This document shows positions 34,260 through 41,274 of a stretch of DNA of 60,035 bases, piece after piece. A program made the translations under genes and the position numbers. The notes under the pieces were generated by a model. That model saw only the letters and a program-made list of their open reading frames with translations, searched no databases and was not told the origin of the DNA. Each line of letters starts with the position of its first letter. Position 1 is the first letter of the stretch. Source of the stretch: Treponema sp. (GTDB lineage: Bacteria; Spirochaetota; Spirochaetia; Treponematales; Treponemataceae); NCBI GenBank assembly GCA_024402505.1, contig JAKSTP010000014.1:1-60035 (forward strand), in the 5' to 3' direction.

Positions 34260-34288
34260 TTGAAAATTCGGTGCGTATATAGTAGAAT
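34260..34288 (+). promoter_or_regulatory. Promoter of the phosphofructokinase gene
   Basis: -35 TTGAAA (34260-34265), 17-bp spacer, -10 TAGAAT (34283-34288). The predicted start leaves a leader of about 26 nt containing AGGAG before ATG 34321, so this is a conventional promoter with a Shine-Dalgarno sequence. Confidence 0.65.
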
Positions 34289-34320
34289 TATAATGTTATA
34301 AATTTAAACAGGAGTCTGAA

Positions 34321-35715
34321 ATGGCAGACAATTTTGATTTCACAATCGATAATCTTGGAGAATGTACAGTTGATTCTCCAATTAAACTTTCAAATAAACT
34401 TGGCGATTATAAAGCCAACTACGTAAAAGACAAAACTTACGTACGCAACATGATCAACTGGTTTGGCGGAGAAGACGATCCTCTGGACTGCACAAACCTC
34501 ATGGAAAAAGCTGGTCCTCGCGAAAAAATCTACTTTGATCCAAAACACGTTCGTGCCGGTATCTGTACTTGTGGTGGTCTTTGCCCTGGTCTTAACGATG
34601 TTATCCGCGCTATCGTACGCTGTCTTAATAAACGCTATGGTGTTACAACAGTAAAAGGTTACCGCTACGGTTATCACGGATTCTTCCCAGAAGAAGGATA
34701 CGCTCCAATCGACCTGGATCCATACAACGTAGATGAAATCCACAAAATCGGTGGTACTTTCCTTGGTACAAGCCGTGGTGGCGGACAGCGCGTTGGCGAA
34801 ATCGTAGACTGCCTTGAACGTGACAATATCAACATGCTCTTTATTCTTGGTGGAGACGGAACTCAGCGCGGTTCTTATGACATTGCCTGCGAAGTAGAAA
34901 AACGTCACATCAAATGTGCAGTTGTAGGTATTCCAAAAACTGTTGATAACGACCTTCTTTTCATGGACCGCTCATTCGGTTTTGAAACAGCCGTTCAGCA
35001 GGCAAAAGATGCCATTGCTTCTATCCACATGGAAGCTGCTTCACAGATCAACGGTATTGGTCTTGTAAAACTCATGGGTCGCGAAGCCGGATTCATTGCC
35101 GCTTACGCTGCTCTTGCTTCACACGAAACAAACTTCTGTCTTATTCCTGAAGTTCCTTTCGAAATGGAAGGAGAAAACGGATTCCTGGCATGTCTTGAAC
35201 GCCGTCTTGAAAAACGTGGACACGCCGTAATCGTAGTTTCAGAAGGTGCCGGACAGGATCTTCTTCAGTCTACAGGTGCAACAGATGCCTCAGGTAACAA
35301 AAAACTTGCTGACATTGGTGTTTACATCCGTGACGAAATCAACAAATACTTCAAAGCTAAGGGAACAGAAATCAACCTTAAATACATTGATCCTGGTTAC
35401 CAGATTCGTGCTGCAGTTACAACTGCTTTTGACTCTGTATACTGTGAACGCCTTGGAAACAATGCTGTACACGCTGCAATGGCCGGAAAAACAAAGATGG
35501 TAATTGGTCTGGTTCACGACAAATACGTTCACCTTCCAATTAAATGCGTAACAGCTCACCGTAATGCCGTTGATCCAGAAGGATCTTTGTGGCGTGACGT
35601 TCTTGATGCAACAGGTCAGCCAATCATGATGGTAAACAACGTAGAAAAGGCCCGTGAAAAAATGGCCCAGGCTGTTGCAGAAGCTAAGAAAAAGCCAAGC
35701 GAACAGAAAAAGTAG
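34321..35715 (+). CDS. 6-phosphofructokinase, long clade (probably ATP-dependent)
   Basis: 464 residues. PFK landmarks: [49 protein letters not shown] (177-184), [46 protein letters not shown] and [10 protein letters not shown]. Gly at the GGDG position, where PPi-enzymes have Asp, points to ATP as donor. PKTVDND keeps the Lys seen in PPi-enzymes and in plant/trypanosome-type ATP-PFKs, so the donor is not certain. It phosphorylates fructose-6-phosphate in glycolysis. Codon use looks biased (repeated Ctt/gtt/aac patterns), consistent with high expression. Confidence 0.93.
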   Translation: MADNFDFTIDNLGECTVDSPIKLSNKLGDYKANYVKDKTYVRNMINWFGGEDDPLDCTNLMEKAGPREKIYFDPKHVRAGICTCGGLCPGLNDVIRAIVRCLNKRYGVTTVKGYRYGYHGFFPEEGYAPIDLDPYNVDEIHKIGGTFLGTSRGGGQRVGEIVDCLERDNINMLFILGGDGTQRGSYDIACEVEKRHIKCAVVGIPKTVDNDLLFMDRSFGFETAVQQAKDAIASIHMEAASQINGIGLVKLMGREAGFIAAYAALASHETNFCLIPEVPFEMEGENGFLACLERRLEKRGHAVIVVSEGAGQDLLQSTGATDASGNKKLADIGVYIRDEINKYFKAKGTEINLKYIDPGYQIRAAVTTAFDSVYCERLGNNAVHAAMAGKTKMVIGLVHDKYVHLPIKCVTAHRNAVDPEGSLWRDVLDATGQPIMMVNNVEKAREKMAQAVAEAKKKPSEQKK

Positions 35716-35722
35716 CACTTAC

Positions 35723-35742
35723 CGGTCTGGCAAAACAGGCCG
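35723..35742 (+). other. Small hairpin between PFK and cNMP-binding genes
   Basis: CGGTCTG-GCAAAA-CAGGCCG forms a 7-bp stem (one G-T pair) with a 6-nt loop just after the PFK stop. No T-run follows, so it is not a standard terminator; it may be an mRNA 3' stabiliser or processing site. Confidence 0.35.
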
Positions 35743-35767
35743 ATAAATAATCAGGAGGGCATAGCAG

Positions 35768-36958
35768 ATGCTGCAGTTACAGTTTATTAATTTCAAAGCA
35801 GGTTCATACATGGTTGTTGAAGGAAAAGGCAATGTAGATATGTTCTACATTATCCAGAAAGGCCTTGTAGTTTGTACCAGAGCCGGAGATACTACAGGTT
35901 CACGCCTTGGTCCCGGAGACTTCGTTGCCGTTGTTTCCTGTTTTGCAAACCGACCTCAGATTGAAAATGCACTTTGTGCCACAGACGTAACTGCAATTGC
36001 CGTAAGAAAAGACCAGTATCCTGAGCTGATTGCGGCAAACACTCCTGTAGCTCTTAAAATCATCAAAACTTTTGCTAACCGCATGAGAAAGATGAATGAA
36101 ATGCTTACTAAGGCAACACTGAACAATGTAGTAGCAGAAAATCCTATTCAGGTGTTCAATGTTGCCCAGTATTACGAAAAAGCAGGCAAAATGAACATTG
36201 CTTCATATGCCTACTATCAGTTCCTTAAAACAAGACCTGTTGGAGCCGAAGCTGAAGTTGCCAAACGCCGCTTTATTGCTCTTCGTCAGACAACAAAACC
36301 AGTTTTCCTTGAACCAACTGCCGATCAGGCCCGTGAATATCCTGCAGACACAATGATCTTCTCTGAAAGCCAGGGTGGTGCCGAAATGTACATCATCCAG
36401 ACTGGTAAAGTAGAAATTTCAAAAGTTGTTGATGGAAACGAAGTGGTTCTTGCCGTTCTTAAACAGGGCGACATGTTCGGTGAAATGGCTCTTCTTGAAA
36501 ACAAACCTCGCTCAGCCAGTGCTATTGCCCGAGAAAACTGCCGTCTTCTTGTAGTAAATCGCGCCAACTTTAATCAGATGGTAACAACACAGCCTCAGCT
36601 GATTGCCCGTCTTACAACTACACTTGCCGAACGATTGTGGTCAATGAGCCGCCAGCTGGACAATGCATCATTAAAAGTACCTGCCCAGAAGATGCTTGAT
36701 ATGCTCTGTCTTCAGCTTGAAAAACAGAAACTTTCAGTTCTCAGCGGAAAGAATCCTATGCTTACAGAATTCTCTCCTCAGGACATTGCAAATATGTGCG
36801 GTATTCCACACGAACAACAGCCAAAAGCAATCTACGACTTCCAGCAGTTTACAATGCTTGCCATTCAGAACAGTAAAATTTTCATCAAAGACTGTACAGA
36901 AGTTTTCAAACAGACTGCTTTCTATAAAAAACAGGCTAAGGAAATGAACGGCCGCTAA
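35768..36958 (+). CDS. Protein with two cyclic-nucleotide-binding domains (Crp/Fnr-like regulator)
   Basis: 396 residues; strong GGAGGG upstream. The first cNMP-binding β-barrel spans ~1-110 (FKAGSYMVVEGKGNVDMFYIIQKGLVVC ... LGPGDFVAVVSCF). A helical linker with VAENPIQVFNVAQYYEKAGKMNIASYAYYQFLKTRP (TPR-like) follows, and a second domain spans ~190-300 (YPADTMIFSESQGGAEMYIIQTGKVEISK). Its phosphate-binding cassette FGEMALLENKPRSASA is intact; the first domain's cassette is degenerate. The last ~90 residues contain a possible winged helix (EFSPQDIANMCGIPHEQ). Likely a cAMP/c-di-nucleotide-responsive regulator, ligand unknown. It lies 52 nt after PFK. Confidence 0.85.
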   Translation: MLQLQFINFKAGSYMVVEGKGNVDMFYIIQKGLVVCTRAGDTTGSRLGPGDFVAVVSCFANRPQIENALCATDVTAIAVRKDQYPELIAANTPVALKIIKTFANRMRKMNEMLTKATLNNVVAENPIQVFNVAQYYEKAGKMNIASYAYYQFLKTRPVGAEAEVAKRRFIALRQTTKPVFLEPTADQAREYPADTMIFSESQGGAEMYIIQTGKVEISKVVDGNEVVLAVLKQGDMFGEMALLENKPRSASAIARENCRLLVVNRANFNQMVTTQPQLIARLTTTLAERLWSMSRQLDNASLKVPAQKMLDMLCLQLEKQKLSVLSGKNPMLTEFSPQDIANMCGIPHEQQPKAIYDFQQFTMLAIQNSKIFIKDCTEVFKQTAFYKKQAKEMNGR

Positions 36959-36970
36959 CGATAATTTAGT

Positions 36971-37513
36971 ATGAAGATTATCAAAAAAATCTGTTTCAGC
37001 ACTCTTTCCATTTTTCTATCCGCTTTCCTTTTTGCCAATGACCTTCCAAATGGCTATGGCGGAGTAAAGCTTGGCTCATCCTTAGAGACCACAAAAGAAC
37101 AGCTTAAAAAGAATTCAGACTTTGGTTATAATGGTGACAGAGATGTTTCTTTTCTGCCAGGCCAGGACGACACTCTTATAGAAACCGACGCTACCAGATG
37201 GGGAGGAACCTTCCTTGAAAGATGCTGGTTTCAGTTCAACGACAACAGACTTTATACAATCATCATAAATGTGAACCAGAGTAAGATGGACTATTATTCC
37301 ATTTTTACAACACTATGCGAAAAGTACGGAGATCCGGAATCCCTTACTCCCCAGAAAGCACAGTGGTCCAATGATGATGTAACTATGACCCTGGAAAAAC
37401 CACTTACCTTAAAATACGTGGACAATAAAATTTTTGATGAAATCCAGGATAAAAGCCGGGTTGAAAAATCTGTGTTTGAAAAGACCAGGGAAATGTTCCT
37501 GGAAGACCTTTAA
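36971..37513 (+). CDS. Exported protein of unknown function
   Basis: 180 residues. Signal peptide MKIIKKICFSTLSIFLSAFLFA with a predicted cut after LFA; no lipobox Cys. The mature part begins NDLPNGYGGVKLGSSLETTKEQLKKNSDFGY, a pattern common to small periplasmic proteins in which a G-V-x-L-G-x-s/t start is followed by ERCWFQFNDNRLYTIIINV and CEKYGDPES. I do not recognise a named family. It starts 13 nt after the cNMP gene; GATAAT lies 5 nt before ATG and there is no Shine-Dalgarno sequence, so it may be leaderless or read by re-initiation. Confidence 0.75.
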   Translation: MKIIKKICFSTLSIFLSAFLFANDLPNGYGGVKLGSSLETTKEQLKKNSDFGYNGDRDVSFLPGQDDTLIETDATRWGGTFLERCWFQFNDNRLYTIIINVNQSKMDYYSIFTTLCEKYGDPESLTPQKAQWSNDDVTMTLEKPLTLKYVDNKIFDEIQDKSRVEKSVFEKTREMFLEDL

Positions 37514-37518
37514 TCGCC

Positions 37519-37953
37519 ATGAAAAAATCAATAATTTTCCTTCTTACTTTCTTTATCTTCCTTTCCTGTTCAAGTGCTAAAAAACTGCCGGTAAAAAATT
37601 ATAATATTACAAAAGCTGACGGCACAACAGTCACCGTTACAGCAGAAATAGCCGACACCTTTGAAACACGACAGCATGGTTTTATGGAAAGAGAAAAAAT
37701 TCCTGACGGTACGGGAATGCTCTTTATCTTTGAATACGACCAGAAACTTTCCTTCTGGATGAAAAACACTCCTCACCCACTCTCAATTGCCTACATCGAT
37801 TCAAAAGGCGTTATTAGAAACATCTACGACATGACTCCCTACAGCCTGAATTCCGTAGTAAGTACCGTAAGCGTACGCTACGCCCTTGAAGTACCCCAAG
37901 GCTGGTTCGATAAAATGGGCATAAAAGTTGGCGATACGGTAAACATGAACTAA
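37519..37953 (+). CDS. DUF192-family lipoprotein
   Basis: 144 residues. Lipoprotein signal MKKSIIFLLTFFIFLSC with Cys17. The DUF192 signature is complete: VTAEIADTFETRQHGFMEREKIPDGTGMLFIFEYDQKLSFWMKNTPHPLSIAYIDSKGVI, then IRNIYDMTPYS and YALEVPQGWFDKMGIKVGD. The family forms a small β-barrel of unknown role; exported versions are common. It begins 5 nt after the preceding exported-protein gene, so the two are co-transcribed. Confidence 0.93.
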   Translation: MKKSIIFLLTFFIFLSCSSAKKLPVKNYNITKADGTTVTVTAEIADTFETRQHGFMEREKIPDGTGMLFIFEYDQKLSFWMKNTPHPLSIAYIDSKGVIRNIYDMTPYSLNSVVSTVSVRYALEVPQGWFDKMGIKVGDTVNMN

Positions 37954-37955
37954 GT

Positions 37956-38120
37956 TCCAACTGCATAAAACACACTGCAGAAAGCATAAAGAAAAAAATC
38001 ATTATTTTTAAAGATAGATTTGAAAGAGTAAATTTTACCGAAGAAAAGGAAGTTGCAGCTTTATATGTTGAAACTGCAAAAGAAATGATAAGGAAGATTA
38101 AGGAACAGTTAGGTGATTAG
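37956..38120 (+). pseudogene. 3' remnant of a gene (C-terminal coding fragment without start)
   Basis: An open stretch of about 54 codons ends in TAG 38118-38120 and reads as plausible protein for its last 45 codons (ESIKKKIIIFKDRF ... FTEEKEVAALYVETAKEM ... KEQLGD). It has no ATG or GTG with a ribosome-binding site at its front and begins directly after the DUF192 stop. The Glu/Lys-rich helical composition is gene-like rather than random. I take it as the tail of a gene whose front was lost. It ends 4 nt before the convergent 71-residue gene and marks one edge of the accessory region. Confidence 0.4.
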
Positions 38121-38124
38121 TATA

Positions 38125-38340
38125 TTATCCAACAATTCCCATTTCGTTTTTGTATTCCTGAGCAACTGATAGAGGCCCATCCCACCAGAGCTTTGTTGAA
38201 TCGTCATAAACCATTCGGCCTGTATTTGATTCCATAAATGAAATAAGGACTTCTTCAATATTTTTATTCTGTTCTTTTGCCAGCTGTTCTACTGCCATTT
38301 TTGCAACTAAGTCCATGGCAATTGCATTTTTGTTATCCAT
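38125..38340 (-). CDS. Small protein of the DUF3990/DUF3791 module
   Basis: 71 residues; AGAGGA lies upstream of ATG 38340. Predicted helical N-terminal half (MDLVAKMAVEQLAKEQ) and a distinctive C-terminal block (MVYDDSTKLWWDGPLSVAQEY). I recall similar YDxxTKLWWDGP small proteins next to DUF3990 genes, but know no function. It is the third gene of the module, 14 nt after the DUF3990 gene. It could be an antitoxin or accessory subunit (inference). Confidence 0.7.
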   Translation of the reverse strand: MDNKNAIAMDLVAKMAVEQLAKEQNKNIEEVLISFMESNTGRMVYDDSTKLWWDGPLSVAQEYKNEMGIVG

Positions 38341-38354
38341 AAAAAATCCTCTGA

Positions 38355-38921
38355 CTAAAATAAAGCGACTTTTTCACTTTTCAGAAACTGCAATTTTGAA
38401 ACAGCTTTTTCTGTTCGAAAGCAAAATTGATCCTGCAGTTTTTCTGGAAGTAGAAGGCTTATACACATATTGTCTGCACTTTCGCTTCCCATTTCTCCGT
38501 AGAAATTGCTCATATATGCAAGAATAGTGGCGTTCGTATTGTCATTTGCAATTTTTCCAGAAATCACATCAAAATCTTTCATTCTGTTTATCATATCTAA
38601 AAAGACATCTGATTTTCTATGTGCAACAATACAGTGAAGCCATTCTTTATCTGCTGTTTCAAAACCAAAACTTTTTAATTCCTGGATATCATTTACCTTA
38701 AAGAATGAAACATATCCAAACTGTTCGTTTACAGAAATAAGACCTCTGGCCTTTGCTTTTGTAGCAGTAATTTTTGCAAAACTCTTGGCTTGTTCTTTTG
38801 AAGTTGTAAGATAGAAACCTTGCCCAAAATCTTTGTATTTTGCACATTTCTGTAAATTGGGATTTTCAACGACACAATAACTGCCATGATATAGAATCAT
38901 GCCTTCTTCCAGTTGTTTCAT
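38355..38921 (-). CDS. DUF3990 protein, ADP-ribosyltransferase-like (putative toxin)
   Basis: 188 residues. Starts at ATG 38921, overlapping the DUF3791 stop (ATGA). The N-terminus MILYHGSYCVVENPNLQKCAKYKDFGQGFYLTTSKEQAKSFA has the DUF3990 pattern: His12 in YHGS and Tyr37 in GFYLT correspond to the H and Y of H-Y-E ADP-ribosyltransferases. The C-terminal LQDQFCFRTEKAVSKLQF supplies a candidate third residue (Gln or Glu). It would transfer ADP-ribose from NAD to a protein or nucleic-acid target if active. No signal peptide, so it acts inside the cell. Middle gene of a three-gene unit organised like a toxin-antitoxin locus; the toxin role is inferred. Confidence 0.8.
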   Translation of the reverse strand: MKQLEEGMILYHGSYCVVENPNLQKCAKYKDFGQGFYLTTSKEQAKSFAKITATKAKARGLISVNEQFGYVSFFKVNDIQELKSFGFETADKEWLHCIVAHRKSDVFLDMINRMKDFDVISGKIANDNTNATILAYMSNFYGEMGSESADNMCISLLLPEKLQDQFCFRTEKAVSKLQFLKSEKVALF

Positions 38922-39136
38922 AACGCAGCCCCTTTTGAAAGCAGATATTCCCGAATTTCTTCATAAACAGCATTATCTCCTTCAACATGGAATATTCCCC
39001 AACAATCACGGATAAAGGGAAGGACCTTAAATTTATCAAACATCTCTGCTGTTTGCTTCAAAGTTATTCCAAGTTTTTCAGAAGTCATTCTTATGAGTCT
39101 AATCTGCATAAATAAAATCTGCTGTTCTTCGTTCAT
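38918..39136 (-). CDS. DUF3791 small protein (putative antitoxin or partner)
   Basis: 72 residues. IRLIRMTSEKLGITLKQTAEMFDKFKVLPFIRDCWGIFHVEGDNAVYEEIREYLLSKGA matches the DUF3791 pattern (helical, with a conserved F-I/L-x-x-x-W/Y-x-x-x-H segment and a final L-x-x-KGA). First gene of the module; its stop overlaps the start of the DUF3990 gene, so the two are translated together in fixed order. The ATG has no Shine-Dalgarno sequence; TATAAT stands 7 nt upstream, predicting a leaderless mRNA. Confidence 0.8.
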   Translation of the reverse strand: MNEEQQILFMQIRLIRMTSEKLGITLKQTAEMFDKFKVLPFIRDCWGIFHVEGDNAVYEEIREYLLSKGAAL

Positions 39137-39143
39137 TGTTTCT

Positions 39144-39149
39144 ATTATA
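39144..39149 (-). promoter_or_regulatory. -10 box TATAAT 7 nt upstream of the DUF3791 start
   Basis: On the minus strand: TATAAT, AGAAACA, ATG 39136. No good -35 at 16-18 bp (TTATTA-like). No Shine-Dalgarno sequence; leaderless candidate. Confidence 0.5.
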
Positions 39150-39196
39150 ACATAGTTTATTTTTCTTAATAAGTGTATTGGATTGCCTAATATATG

Positions 39197-39234
39197 AAAA
39201 AATGTCGAGCCCGTAGGCTAAAAACCTACCGCTC
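39197..39234 (-). terminator. Minus-strand hairpin with T-run upstream of the DUF3791 module
   Basis: On the minus strand GAGCGGTAGG (39234-39225) pairs with CCTACGGGCTC (39217-39207) across a short loop, with a small internal bulge, followed by GACA and T6 (39202-39197). It would insulate the module from transcription coming from the right. Its CCTACGG-GCTC...T-run...CAT block matches part of the long hairpin at 4397-4424. Confidence 0.5.
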
Positions 39235-39264
39235 ACGAACTTAAAGTAAAAAGTTTAAGTAAAT

Positions 39265-39286
39265 CCTGAATTTCAGTGAATTCAGG
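39265..39286. repeat. Perfect 8-bp inverted repeat
   Basis: CCTGAATT (39265-39272), loop TCAGTG, AATTCAGG (39279-39286). No T-run on either side. Possible operator or decayed palindromic repeat. Confidence 0.4.
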
Positions 39287-39300
39287 TGAATTCATTTAAT

Positions 39301-39329
39301 TTGTCTTTTGGGAAAAATAGTGTTATATT
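39301..39329 (+). promoter_or_regulatory. Unassigned plus-strand promoter
   Basis: TTGTCT (39301-39306), 17-bp spacer, TATATT (39324-39329). No plus-strand gene follows until 46642. It could drive a short non-coding RNA through the tRNA-fragment region, or be a chance match in AT-rich DNA. Confidence 0.3.
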
Positions 39330-39401
39330 TAAGATATCCGAGGCAGAAATACCACTAATTCTAGCTTATTTGTTCACCGAAGTTCATTTAACTCCGTTTA
39401 A

Positions 39402-39431
39402 AAACAAAAAACCACTCAAGCCTTGAGTGGT
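39402..39431 (-). terminator. Rho-independent terminator downstream of the tRNA fragment
   Basis: On the minus strand ACCACTCAAG and CTTGAGTGGT form a near-continuous 10-bp dyad (39431-39411), followed by a T-rich run (T6-G-T4). It stands 7 nt past the 3' end of the tRNA fragment and looks like the original terminator of that tRNA gene. Confidence 0.75.
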
Positions 39432-39437
39432 CTGTTA

Positions 39438-39479
39438 TAGCGGGGGTAGGACTTGAACCTACGGCCTCCGGGTTATAAG
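39438..39479 (-). pseudogene. 3' half of an initiator-type tRNA-Met
   Basis: Read on the minus strand: anticodon-loop remnant CTTATAA, 3' anticodon stem CCCGG, variable loop AGGCC, a perfect T arm (GTAGG-TTCAAGT-CCTAC), acceptor 3' strand CCCCGCT and discriminator A. No CCA is encoded. Sequence on the 5' side (TAGCTGCTACA) cannot pair with the anticodon stem, and no AGCGGGG acceptor 5' strand or D arm is present, so the gene is truncated. The loop would read TAT instead of CAT. Truncated tRNA 3' ends next to accessory genes are classic attachment-site scars. Confidence 0.7.
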
Positions 39480-39490
39480 TGTAGCAGCTA

Positions 39491-39524
39491 TTTCGACAGG
39501 TGGTTTCGATAAACTCAACCACCG
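39491..39524. repeat. Copy of a dispersed GGTGGTT...AACCACC repeat
   Basis: The 34-bp segment starts TTTCGACAGG and carries a 7-bp inverted repeat, GGTGGTT (39499-39505) with AACCACC (39517-39523) around TCGATAAACTC. The minus-strand reading (GGTTGAGTTTATCGAAACC) resembles the GGTTGAGCCTGTCGAAACC repeat I remember from many bacterial genomes. It begins 12 bp from the broken end of the tRNA fragment. Confidence 0.55.
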
Positions 39525-39556
39525 TAATGAAAAGCCCTAAGTATTAGTGTAAACGA

Positions 39557-41176
39557 TTATTCTACTGTTTTACTAATTATCCAGGCTTTCCAGATATTAT
39601 TACTATCAAAGGCCCGAACCTGTAATTCAAGAGCACCACTTGGCAAGTTTGCTTCTTTAAGAGGAATAGGGGTTTCAGGGAGTGCATCTATATCTATCAT
39701 TTCCGATTCTCCTACCTTTGTTTCACCTTGTGCCACTGTAAACCAAAGCTTTGTACCACCAGTCATTTTCCACAAAGCCTTTGCTTTATCTGAAGGCTGT
39801 ATTGTAATGTTGATACATTTTTTTTCTTTATCCAATTCAACATCAAAAGCAGTTTCATACTTTGATTCGTCATAGGTAATTTCGTTTGTATAATCTTTAA
39901 TAAGTGGTGTATGAACTCCGTAATAATATTCTTCACCATTATATGAATCATAAGAATAAAGATTATAATTCACAAGAAGGCATACTTTATTGTAAAGATA
40001 TTTCCCACCTTCATGCATTCCAGATTTTTCAGGATAAAAACCATCTTTATAGATATTAAAACCAGTGTATTTATCTGAACAATCAGCTTTTATTACACGA
40101 GCTGAATTCCATACAGGAATTCCAGCGGAATTTCTTGAATTGAGTTCATATGATATTTTTGCACATTCCTTTTCTTCAATATCAGGTGTTTTTGTCCACT
40201 CAATATCTCCGTTTTCTTTAAGTGTTAAATTTCCCTTGTATTTATCCAGGAAGATTACATCAGACTTTCCATCTTCTGGAGTTACTTTGATTGTATTAGA
40301 AGCAAGTAATTTTCCATCTGTTCCTGTAGTAGCTTCAAGGTACATAATTGTGATTTCATATTCTTCATTTTTTTCAAGGTATGGCCAGTAAAAATTATCT
40401 GCAAGAACAATCTTTTTTGGAATAATATGATCATCAGTTTGATAGCTATCAGGATAATTAGTTCCCCAGAAAACCTGATTTTCCATATCACCTTTTTTGA
40501 TTCTTACATCCATTGTAAATTTTTCATCAGCAAAAGAAGAAGCATCTGGTTTATCTGTAAGTTCAATATTTACGCCTTTAAATCCACTTGTAACTGCAGT
40601 AAGGCCAAGAACAGTACCGTTATTATCAAAACTATCTACTTTAACTTTTTCTGCACAATCTTTTTCAAATACAAATTCAGAATCTGAATCTTCACGTTCA
40701 ATTTTCTTGTAAAGCCCAACACCGGCCTGGACATTTCCTTTCATTACAAGTTTGTCGATTACTACTTTGGCTTTTTCTGCCTGCTTATCTGAGTTAGCTG
40801 CTCTTGCAGTTCGGACAGAACGGTTTCCAGAAGAAGAATCTTTTTCTTTGATTGTTACATCACCATTTACTTCAAATTCTTCAATCTGAGTATTGCTGAA
40901 AGAAAGTTCAACATCTGCACCTGAAACAACTTCAACTTTATTAAGGATTGTATTTTCAAGTACAAGAGAAGTTACGCTTAAATCAATAACAAGGGAAGCA
41001 TTCTTAATATTTGAAATAGTTTTTCCATTTTCTGAGATGGTAATAGTTTCACCATTTTTATCTTCGTAATAGATTCCATCTGAAGATGGTGTAGCATCAT
41101 CCCCACCAACAGCTGGAGCACAACCAATAATGAGCATCGACATTACAGCCAATGCCATAACCATAATTTTTTTCAT
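39557..41176 (-). CDS. Large lipoprotein of unknown family, putative two-component target
   Basis: 539 residues from the second of two adjacent ATGs (41176), which is better spaced from AGGAG than the first (41179). Lipobox LIIGC at about residue 18, followed by a Gly/Asp/Ser-rich linker. The first ~140 residues are β-repetitive (SLVIDLSVTSLVLENTILNKVEVVSGADVELSFSNTQIEEFEVNGDVTIKEKD), suggesting a β-helix or stacked-strand module. Later segments look like extracellular Ig/fibronectin-like sheets (YELNSRNSAGIPVW; KKCINITIQPSD; LELQVRAFDSNN). Likely outer-membrane anchored. Composition is more AT-rich than neighbouring housekeeping genes. A GTGAGT dyad lies 58 nt upstream of its start, matching one in front of the histidine-kinase gene. 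Confidence 0.7.
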   Translation of the reverse strand: MKKIMVMALAVMSMLIIGCAPAVGGDDATPSSDGIYYEDKNGETITISENGKTISNIKNASLVIDLSVTSLVLENTILNKVEVVSGADVELSFSNTQIEEFEVNGDVTIKEKDSSSGNRSVRTARAANSDKQAEKAKVVIDKLVMKGNVQAGVGLYKKIEREDSDSEFVFEKDCAEKVKVDSFDNNGTVLGLTAVTSGFKGVNIELTDKPDASSFADEKFTMDVRIKKGDMENQVFWGTNYPDSYQTDDHIIPKKIVLADNFYWPYLEKNEEYEITIMYLEATTGTDGKLLASNTIKVTPEDGKSDVIFLDKYKGNLTLKENGDIEWTKTPDIEEKECAKISYELNSRNSAGIPVWNSARVIKADCSDKYTGFNIYKDGFYPEKSGMHEGGKYLYNKVCLLVNYNLYSYDSYNGEEYYYGVHTPLIKDYTNEITYDESKYETAFDVELDKEKKCINITIQPSDKAKALWKMTGGTKLWFTVAQGETKVGESEMIDIDALPETPIPLKEANLPSGALELQVRAFDSNNIWKAWIISKTVE

Positions 41177-41223
41177 CATAACTCCTAAATATTCTAGTTT
41201 GTTATCACTTTACACTTAGGATG

Positions 41224-41250
41224 AAAAAAAGTAGTGAGTAAAAAACTCAC
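41224..41250 (-). promoter_or_regulatory. GTGAGT-N5-ACTCAC dyad with T-run: terminator and possible response-regulator site
   Basis: On the minus strand GTGAGT (41250-41245), a T5 loop, ACTCAC (41239-41234), then TAC and T7 (41230-41224). As a hairpin it would terminate the kinase/regulator transcript. As a DNA dyad it is centred about 66 bp upstream of the lipoprotein ATG and 37 nt from a -10-like TAGAAT that has no good -35, where an activator would bind. The same half-sites recur before the kinase gene without a T-run. Confidence 0.6.
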
Positions 41251-41274
41251 ATTTTTTGGGGAGATAGGGAGGCG

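Larger units (their letters stand above)
39137..39556. other. 420-bp gene-free accessory stretch
   Basis: No protein-like frame. From left to right it holds the -10 of the DUF3791 gene, a minus-strand hairpin with T-run (39197-39234), a CCTGAATT-TCAGTG-AATTCAGG hairpin (39265-39286) and an unassigned plus-strand promoter (39301-39329). Then come a minus-strand terminator (39402-39431), a 3' tRNA half (39438-39479) and a dispersed-repeat copy (39491-39524). This debris is typical of an integration or deletion junction. Confidence 0.7.

Noticed and set aside
34390..34908. 172-codon minus-strand open frame in the PFK gene
   Set aside because: Antisense shadow with an unusual Thr/Ala/Phe-rich composition; PFK motifs on the plus strand explain the region.
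39438..39512. Complete tRNA gene
   Set aside because: The 5' acceptor strand, D arm and 5' anticodon stem are absent within reach of the 3' half, so only a fragment is called.
37954..41274. Prophage or ICE with its own integrase
   Set aside because: No integrase, recombinase, phage structural or conjugation gene is present; only scars and an accessory module are seen.
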